From Ryuthela nishihirai (taxonomy: Eukaryota > Arthropoda > Arachnida > Araneae > Heptathelidae): a DNA stretch of 64,000 nucleotides. The notes beneath the pieces are model-generated. The model worked only from the letters and a program-made list of their open reading frames with translations, searched no databases and was not told the DNA's origin. The stretch lies in contig JAWZYU010000009.1 in NCBI GenBank assembly GCA_038380435.1, forward strand, positions 68,105,901 to 68,169,900, given 5' to 3'. A program made the translations under genes and the position numbers. Shown in pieces: positions 56,873 through 64,000 of this stretch (the stretch's first letter is position 1; the number at the start of each line of letters is the position of its first letter).

Positions 56873-57065
56873 TTAGTGGTTAGAACACCTGACATGTATT
56901 CAGGAAAAATGGGTCCGTGTTCCACTTACAGCGACACTCAATGTTTTCAGAAAAAAAAATATTTTTGTATTCTATGTTTACAGGAAATTCAATGGTTATG
57001 GTTAAAATACTTAACATGGACTCGTATTAAGGAGACGTGAGTTCGAATCCCCGCTTCCTTGCGGC
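56873..57065 (+). mobile_element. Two adjacent decayed tRNA-like sequences
   Basis: The first (56873-56945) is a diverged tRNA-Thr-like (SINE3) head: 'gatagtttagtggttagaac', 'acctgacatgtattcagg'. The second (56985-57055) has 'ggttatggttaaaatac' and box B 'gagttcgaatccc'. Both are followed by similar 'tttctct/ttttcag...aaatat' sequence. Neither folds into a good tRNA by eye. Confidence 0.45.
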
Positions 57066-57228
57066 GAAATTAATTTCTCTCGGCAAAATATATTCCTTGA
57101 ATTCTTATGTTTAGGTAATTCTGTGCCTCTACGATTCATTTTTGTATTCTAGTATATAGTACGTCGATATCATATTTTAGTAGCAATACTATAATTATAG
57201 TAAGGCTGGCAATACTATGGTTTTGTGA

Positions 57229-57277
57229 TGTGGCGATTTAGTCCATTGTGTGTAAAATAAGCCGTTTAGAGATAAAA
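57229..57277 (+). mobile_element. SINE1 3'-end fragment
   Basis: 'gatttagtccattgtgtgta' and 'gccgtttagagataaaac' match the SINE1 end only. Confidence 0.6.
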
Positions 57278-58059
57278 CTGTAAAGACATGGTGCTATAAT
57301 TGTGACATTCGAGTTAATATGTGTGTTCATCATTTTTTTTTCAAGCGAAGTTGAAAAGAGCTCTCAGAATTTAAAAGCTGTTTCCTAGAATCTCACTAGA
57401 AATAATAATATAAAAATATATTAAACGAATTAAAGACGTTACAAAATACTCTTTATGAAAACATTCAATTGCATTTAACGCATCAAGCTGAGCCTCAGGG
57501 AAATTTTAGTAGAATATATTGTTTGCAATTACTTATAGCTTAAGTAGAAGGCGTATAAAAAGATTAGGATAAATATTCAACCATCGGAACAAGAAAAGGA
57601 TTTGCTTAATTTTACAGATGATGTTATGCCGCATTTTTCTAAAGATACAATCGAATAATTCCGCAATATACGGTTGGATGTAAATATAGAACTTTATTAA
57701 ACAATGTAAATTTCAAAAACAAAACAAAACAGATTTGTATATTTTAAAATTTTAGTCTCATCCTTAATTGCTTAAATCTGCTATTTTCAGTTTAGTTCGC
57801 AACGGATAATAATAATAATAGATGATGATGTACATGTTAACCTTATATCAAAAATTATGAAAAATTAATACACTATAAAAATTAATAGAATATGATGAAA
57901 ATAGATTAAATTAATTTTATTTATAATAAAAGAATTTTTTTTTAAAGCAGAACGATATCACTAGCATAATATCCAAAATGAAAGAGGATCGCACAAGCTG
58001 CTTTATGTTTGTGGATATTTCTTATACGCAATAAATTGTAAAGATCCTGTCCTATCTAT
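57278..58059. other. AT-rich stretch, nothing recognised
   Basis: No repeat or frame of note. Confidence 0.35.
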
Positions 58060-58960
58060 TTTGTGTGCATCGAATAAGGCCCCAAAGCCATCCCCGAAAT
58101 CAGATTAAGCAACTAAACATTATCAGTCAATGGATGATGAGCGTGCATGCATTATTATTCGCGAGAGTTCGGAAAGAAAATAGCATCAAAGACAAAGAAT
58201 GCCTCAAGACATCTGGTGGCGATGATTGAGTGACCCGTGAACACGCGACATGTGGTGATCCCACAATAACAATGCAGATACCGGGCCTCCAGTGTTTCCT
58301 CCGTGGGCCAGAGGATCATTAGATGCAGAGATAGCGGGAGAGAAAGCCTCGCCGTCCAGGTGACATTGAAGAATGATCTCTGGCCGCCATCTCGGCAAGG
58401 TAGATGATAAGGCACCATCAGTATGCTGCAGGGGGAGGCGAATAATCAGGGCTATCCCTCGGAGTGGAGGTAGGGCCGGGACCTATCCCATCCCTGCCTC
58501 CAAACATTCACTACCCCGCATCCCTTTTGGTCGGTAACATCCATCACCTGCAGACGTCTTGACATCCACGTGCGGGTCACACTTCCGGCGGCCAGCTACC
58601 TTGGCCTTTTCCTCCAGACGACTGCAGCGATCCGCAGTTTATCGTCCTCTGCTACTTATCATAACGTTGCGAGCAACGGGAGAAGGGAAGAAACAAAGAA
58701 AAAAAGGTGCAGAAGAATGTGCTTACTACTTGGCTAGATAGCCATCTTCGTTATCAGCAGCGAAAAGGGGCAGCTCGCTTCGTCTGAAAAGCCAGGCTGA
58801 GGACGGATTAGACGTAATGGTGATGTGATGGAGGTCTCCTGAGCCTCCCTGACAGGAAGATCCACGGCACAAGGAAGATAGGGGTGGCCTCCAATTATAT
58901 TGGGAAATAGAAGCTTGACTGGAAAGGGCCAAATGTCTTTAATTACTCTTGCTCAACAAC
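58060..58960. other. GC-rich island 3, non-coding by eye
   Basis: About 0.9 kb with clearly higher GC and CpG than its flanks ('cacgtgcgggtcacacttcc', 'cacttccggcggccagctac'). Short frames on both strands have no recognised domain. It is the largest such island in the window and not repeated here. It may be a promoter, enhancer or UTR exon, perhaps of the WD40 gene whose upstream side this is. That link is inference. Confidence 0.35.
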
Positions 58961-60884
58961 GCTAAAGGATTCGTGATGAGCTAATTAATTATGGTTTATG
59001 CATTAGCATGTCTTAATGATTAATACTGTTGACATTTTTTCCCTTTCTTAGCAGTTGTGAAAATGCGAAAACAACCTGAGCAACACAGGAAGTAAATAAA
59101 GCGTAGTATTTTCAATCCTAGCATGGATGAAATAAATGAGGGGTAATTTAAAAATGATTCTGAAGAAACACGGGCTTCTTTTTTTGGTTATCAATCAGAA
59201 ATGATTTGGTGTTTGGATGGTCATTTGGTACATTATATAACTTAATTTCAGTTCTGCCATAAAACTCTAAATAATATTATTTGATCTATAAACTTTTTTA
59301 ATAGTGCTTTATCAAGATTTGTGCACATTCATCAATTTGTTTTTTGTTTCAAGATAACATCTTTACTTTTATAAGTTTGCATTTATGCTGGTAAACTATT
59401 CTACCACTGAGTTCATGTAGGCAACCCAATTAAATATTCGTTATGTTATACTACATTTGTATGTGTTTTACAAAAATAATACTATTCTTAATTTCTTATG
59501 AGTTGGCGTTGTTGTTGCTGTTGTTGTTGACGACGATGATGATGATGGCATGGAAAATAAAATAAAAACTTCATTATTTTTAAAAATATATTACAAGTCT
59601 TCATATGGGAAACAATATTCGAAGATATTACTTTAACAGTTTTACATTGATAAAAAGATAGTTTTACATTTAGTTTTCATCCCACATGGACACATGGGAT
59701 TTGAAAGCGTTAAAATCGTTTCGAGCTTCGAATTAGATTTTGCACATAGTCTGAAAGTTTCCATTATCATTTAAACAATCTCTGTGTGTCCTGTTTTATG
59801 TTGTATTTGTAAAACTGTACTGAGAAAACGGTGTATTCCACCTTAATGATAAGCCTAGGAGTAGTCATCAACCACTCTTGACCATCATCTTCTATAGGGA
59901 GAAAATGGATTTTTCGGCCATATTAATCAAATGCATAGCTAGACATTAGCGAACAGAATTCTGAAAAGTGTCCCTAACAGCTCTGTATATCAGTTACAAG
60001 TTAATCAAAATGGAGGGAATCTATGTAGAATGCGGGGAACAGACAATGTCAAACAGAATCTTGTTAGAATTGTCTTGTAGTGGTCAAATTCAACAGATAT
60101 AGGAAAGAATAGATTTGTTTAAAGGACTAAATCACACAGTCTGGCTGTCATTCTAGCCCTTTAGAATTATTTATGTATGTGCAAACATTATGGTGCTTTT
60201 TTGTGTATCGAGTTCCGGCTAAAGTAATCGAAAGTTTGATTGATGTTTGTGTTCACAAGTTTTCATTAACTACGATATTTGATTAATTTTTATAACTAGG
60301 TGCTGTATCTATGCCATTTAAAATGAGTAAAATATTTGCAAATATCGAAAATCTTAGTGCATCGATCAACAAAAATAAAAAACGAATAATTAATTTATTT
60401 CGTTTGCTTCTCTTTTCCTGGATAACTGCTAAATAATGAACAATAAGAGGTAACTGATAAATCGAATAACACTGTTTTAGTCGAATGTTACCGCCCCCAA
60501 CCTTGTATAACGTGATCGATGGATCCTTCCCACCCCTTCATTGTGTAACACCTTTCTTTTTGTCATGATCTTCACTTTTTATAGACTATAAACGTAACAA
60601 ATAAGTGTTACTGTATAGATAATTAAATGTATAAATATAAAAGTAGCTCACTTTTTGCCATTAGAAAGTCAGAAAAACATCAAAATGAAGGAATAAGGAT
60701 AGCAATTTATGAAGTCAAAACACAACCTGCGAATCCTCACCCATATGTAAAAGCAACGTAACAGAGTCACTAACCCCCTCCTCTATAACTAGGAAAGTTT
60801 TAAGAAACTTACGTACGGCCCTTAACACACATCGAAAGAATAATACTTATCCTCTTATAGTTTTTCGCTCGTCATTTGTCGTTT
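58961..60884. other. AT-rich stretch with a trinucleotide run
   Basis: (GTT)n then (GAT)n at about 59505-59547. 'accgcccccaaccttgtata' (60490) and 'taaccccctcctctataact' (60771) resemble fragments of one C-rich repeat. Nothing else is seen. Confidence 0.35.
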
Positions 60885-61460
60885 TGTCTGTCAGTTTATC
60901 AGTTTGTCAAAAGCGTTATTACATCATATCTTTCTAACGCAATGGACAGACTAAATGATTTTCGTGTCAAATGAAAGCTTACAACAAGGAGAGGGTCATA
61001 GGTTACAAAAACTTTATTCCCCTGCGCTATTCCCCTTAAAAAGGGAAATATAAAAACGATTTTCCACTATATTTTCGGAACGCCGTGCCGAACGTAAAGG
61101 GCTTTGCATCAAATAGAAACCTGTTACATGGAGGTCACATCGCAGATTATAAAATTAACACCCATGCTTTATATGCGAACGATTGTTCTATTATATCGTT
61201 CGAATGCGAAGGCCAAACGTAACAGGCTGTATGTCAAATGAAAGCTTGTGACGTTGGGAGTGTTATGGGCATTAAAAACATACCGCTCTTACTCTCTTCC
61301 CCCTAAAAAAGTGAAAATAAAGAAGTCGTTCGTTTGTTATATCTTCCGAACACGAAGGCCTGCAGTTAAGACTTAGGTGACAAATGAGAGCTCATATGAG
61401 GACAGTCGTAGACTACTTCAAATCATACGTCACTACCATTCTCCTCTCGCCTCCAAAAAG
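60885..61460 (+). repeat. R150 tandem repeat, copy 3
   Basis: The start is 'tctgtcagtttatcagtttg', then units with 'gtcaaatgaaagctt', 'gggagtgttatgggcattaa', 'ctcttccccctaaaaaagtg' and 'tatatcttccgaacacgaag'. The tail 'gagagctcatatgaggacag' parallels 'gacagctcatatgatgatcg' at 22159-22178. Confidence 0.75.
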
Positions 61461-61647
61461 GGACGGAAATTTAGGGGGAACAACCTTAATGTATTACATC
61501 TCAAAGCAAAGCTTGTGACTTATCCAATATCATGGATTGCCTCAAACACGACTCCAAACAAAGGGAGAGTAAAAATGTGATCGATGTCGATGTTTTTGAA
61601 GTTTCTGAAGGTAGGTGTTTTTAGTGACAAAGAACAATATAAATAAA

Positions 61648-61920
61648 TTAAGAAATTTGAAAAATACCTATCTTCTTATATGCTCCATAAAAAGGAGAAA
61701 TAAACCTAAAACCTATCGATGGTGCAATCAGTCACTGACTTCGTATTCACTTCAAAGGAAGATAGGGCGCGGATTTATCTACTAAACAAGATTGCTGGGG
61801 CCCTACCTTCCGTTGAAATGAATACGAATTCAGTACTGATTGCACCATCGATATTCTTTGCGATTATTTCCTACGTTTTAAGGCGCATATAGGAAGATAG
61901 GTAGTTTTTAATTTTTTTAA
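61648..61920. repeat. Palindrome of the R150-associated family, copy 2
   Basis: Arms of about 120 bp (61648-61771 and 61798-61920): 'cctatcgatggtgcaatcag' pairs with 'ctgattgcaccatcgatatt', and 'cgtattcacttcaaaggaag' with 'cttccgttgaaatgaatacg'. Same family as 48975-49190. Confidence 0.85.
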
Positions 61921-62082
61921 TTTAATTTTTAATAATAAGAATATAAAATATTCAGAAGCTACTCCTAGCTTATGCAAATTTACTGACCAATGACAATCCC
62001 CTGAACCGGTAGTCCGATTCTCAAACCAATGTACCATTAGAGATAATGTAGTGATCGTTCTAAAACGGTACGGCAGATGAGC

Positions 62083-62355
62083 TCACAATATTAAGCTTCC
62101 TGTTTTCGGAAGCCTAATTAATTTCGACATATTTAAGGTGAGTTGCATGCTATCGTTTGGGACGTCAACAGACCTCGACAGTTTAATTCCACCCGTTTGG
62201 AGAAATAATTCCAACATCAGCATATTATTTGAGTGCATTTTACAGTATTTATGAATGGCATTAGATATAATTGGTAACGCACTAAGCTTGTAACTGATAT
62301 ACTTGATTCGAGCCTCCACTATGTCTGCGTTGAGAATTTCTCTACTAACAAAGGT
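62083..62355 (-). other. Open frame with coding-like composition, cut by a SINE
   Basis: On the minus strand a frame stays open from the SINE1 junction (62355) for about 90 codons to 62083. It has no ATG at its start. The text (VEARIKYISYKLSALPIISN, KMHSNNMLMLELFLQTGGIK, QLTLNMSKLIRLPKTG) looks protein-like, with mixed codons and no low-complexity bias. I do not recognise the family. It could be an exon fragment, an old element, or chance. Confidence 0.25.
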
Positions 62356-62712
62356 GACTCTGTCGGTAGCGAGCCAGTCTCCTATTCTACAGTTCCCGGT
62401 TCAAGTCCCACCTGGGGTAGTGTTGAGATTTATTTCTGCAAAACTTCTCGCCGTAACCTTGGTCCGTAGGGGCCACCGATGGTCTCGGAAGTGTCGCCGG
62501 CCATCAGATGGGATATTGAGCCGTGCTTCTGTGTGCGGGAGAGACTCTGTGCACGTTAAAGAACACGGTGGATGGCCTTGACGGGAAGCTACCATCTGCT
62601 TACTAATAGATGTCTTAGTGGGTCCCTTCCCCCCAAACTTCTTGAGGTCCTTGTGACCTGTCTATTTAGCCCATTTTGTGTAAAAAAGTGCCGTTAAGAG
62701 GTAAAACAATCC
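62350..62712 (+). mobile_element. SINE1 copy K
   Basis: Box A 'gactctgtcggtagcgagcc', box B 'ggttcaagtccc', 'gtgcacgttaaagaacacgg' and the 3' end 'gtgccgttaagaggtaaaac'. It is moderately diverged, with no clear target duplication. Confidence 0.85.
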
Positions 62713-63334
62713 AAATATCTCGATTAATTCCGATATTTTCCCTACGGGGAAAAAGTGTTCACTGATTAAAATTATTAGAGGTTTTGGGAATCACGTATCG
62801 TAATATTTTATTCGCAGCTATGCGGGCCAAAAAAGAATTCTTTAGCCATCGCTGGAAATCAAAAATGTTGAATGTCTACAATGTCTAATGTTGAATGTCG
62901 GATAGTACAGCTAATTGAAGATAGTGGGAAGTTTTCGAAAACGAGGTGTGGATGTAGTTGTTTCATAAATTCCTAAATTAATGATTGGCTGGTTGTTCTA
63001 TGTTACTTGGGCGATAGTCGATGGATTTTATGCTAAAAATGGCAAATTCTCTTCATTTCGAACTTGTGACTATTGAAAGATGAAGTTTATGAAAAACGAG
63101 AATGATTCAGGAAATATTAGTTTGTTTGAAGGAAAACAAACAAACCAAAAAATAAGCAATAAGGTCTATTGAAATAAGAACACTTCCTACAAACTGTTTA
63201 TATTATTATCCTGATCATTTTTTTTATTTTCATCTCGTTTTCGAAAAAGAAAAAAACAGCAAGATAGTGTGTTCAATATGTCGTTCGTCTGTAATCACCC
63301 ATCCTTTATTTTGTTTTCACAGATAAATTAGAAA
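62713..63334. other. AT-rich stretch, nothing recognised
   Basis: No repeat or frame of note. Confidence 0.35.
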
Positions 63335-63990
63335 TTTTTCTCTGGTTCGATAGGTATTAATGAAATATTATGATTCGCAATTTCCGAATCTCCCAAAAAG
63401 CTACAATTGCGCCTTCTAACAGTGAAAAAAGTTGAAAATTTCAAAATTATGAACCACTGTTGCAAACGATGTATTTATGACAGAAATTTGATATTTTGAA
63501 GGTGGAATGTGACGGTAGTGGACTTTTCATTGGCAGCAATGAGTTGAACTCTTACAACCAGAGGAATGGGAAAACGCAACACTTTTTGCTGTAAGAGATA
63601 ATTAAAAAATCCTTTTTCAGTTGGATTGGTACTAATGAAATATTATAATTTGAATTTTACAAATATTTTAGACAGCTGTAATTTACATGTTAAGGCCACT
63701 AAGTATGGAAAAGGCGAAACATTTAACGAAGGTTGCAAGTGATTTATTTCTAGTAGAAATTTGAAATTTCGGTTCTAGAATATAATGAGATGTTTTACTG
63801 ACAGTAACACTCGTCCCCCCCCCCTTATTCAGGGGTGTGAGAAAATCAACGTTTTTGTTTTTATGCAGTAAAAGACCACTACTCTTTATGTTGTGAAAGT
63901 ACTAAGAATATGTTACTATTTCTATTTTCTCACTCATCAATTAATTCAAATAAAAAAAGTTTTAAGGAACGAAAAAAGCGAGTGGACGAA
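63335..63990 (+). repeat. R290 tandem repeat, copy 3 (continues to the window edge)
   Basis: Two units or more with 'aggtattaatgaaatattat', 'gcgccttctaacagtg', 'caaacgatgtatttatgac' and 'gaaatttgaaatttcgg'. It is closely parallel to 1541-2090, including the C-rich line before 'gagtgg/ggggtg'. Confidence 0.7.
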
Positions 63991-64000
63991 ACATTTCATT

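Noticed and set aside
58155..58418. 87-residue minus-strand gene in GC-rich island 3
   Set aside because: High GC alone lengthens open frames; no known motif, and two overlapping frames are equally open.
62083..62170. Plus-strand exon ending at the good donor-like 'aag|gtgagt' near 62141
   Set aside because: The upstream frame is only about 19 codons after a stop and no acceptor fits; probably chance.

Overview
The window looks like non-bacterial, AT-rich animal nuclear DNA, most likely from an arthropod and possibly an arachnid. The reasons are a spliced host exon, several tRNA-derived SINE families, RTE-like and jockey-like LINEs, Tc1/mariner and hAT elements, and almost no long open reading frames. 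The arthropod assignment rests on recognising repeat families from memory and is an inference. I see no bacterial operons, CRISPR array or replication origin.

The only host coding sequence I can name is one internal exon on the minus strand (41062-41200). It encodes about 46 residues of a WD40 protein closely resembling WDR37 and has good splice sites on both sides. Most of the surrounding DNA is therefore probably intron of that gene, although I could not find its other exons. A 609-base near-identical direct duplication (39985-40593 and 41781-42389) brackets the exon. Three GC-rich islands without recognisable protein (26880-27310, 39170-39620, 58060-58960) stand out against the AT-rich background.

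Layout, left to right. 0-3.3 kb: a decayed repeat-gene copy, a ~290-bp tandem repeat, a SINE nested in another SINE, and a foldback. 3.4-4.85 kb: an almost intact DD41D Tc1/mariner element with one in-frame stop. 5.1-9.2 kb: a satellite-like block with inverted ends, split by a broken RTE-like LINE. 10.7-11.2 kb: a MITE that keeps the last codons of a related transposase. 11.4-22.2 kb: several hairpins, minisatellites and SINEs. 22.6-38.3 kb: SINE copies, a 72-bp array and a long 33-bp minisatellite. 39-42.4 kb: the exon and its bracketing duplication. 45.2-46.5 kb: a dead mariner. 48.9-50.4 kb and 60.9-64 kb: a recurring set of palindrome, ~150-bp and ~290-bp repeats. 51-54.9 kb: a jockey-like LINE interrupted by a SINE and an hAT MITE.

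The elements interact mainly by nesting and mobilisation. The SINEs carry tRNA-like Pol III promoters and presumably borrow LINE machinery. The MITE presumably borrowed a transposase of the DD41D type. I found no convincing new multi-gene system; the most unusual material is the structured repeats, namely the foldbacks, the composite palindrome/tandem family and the satellite-bearing element.
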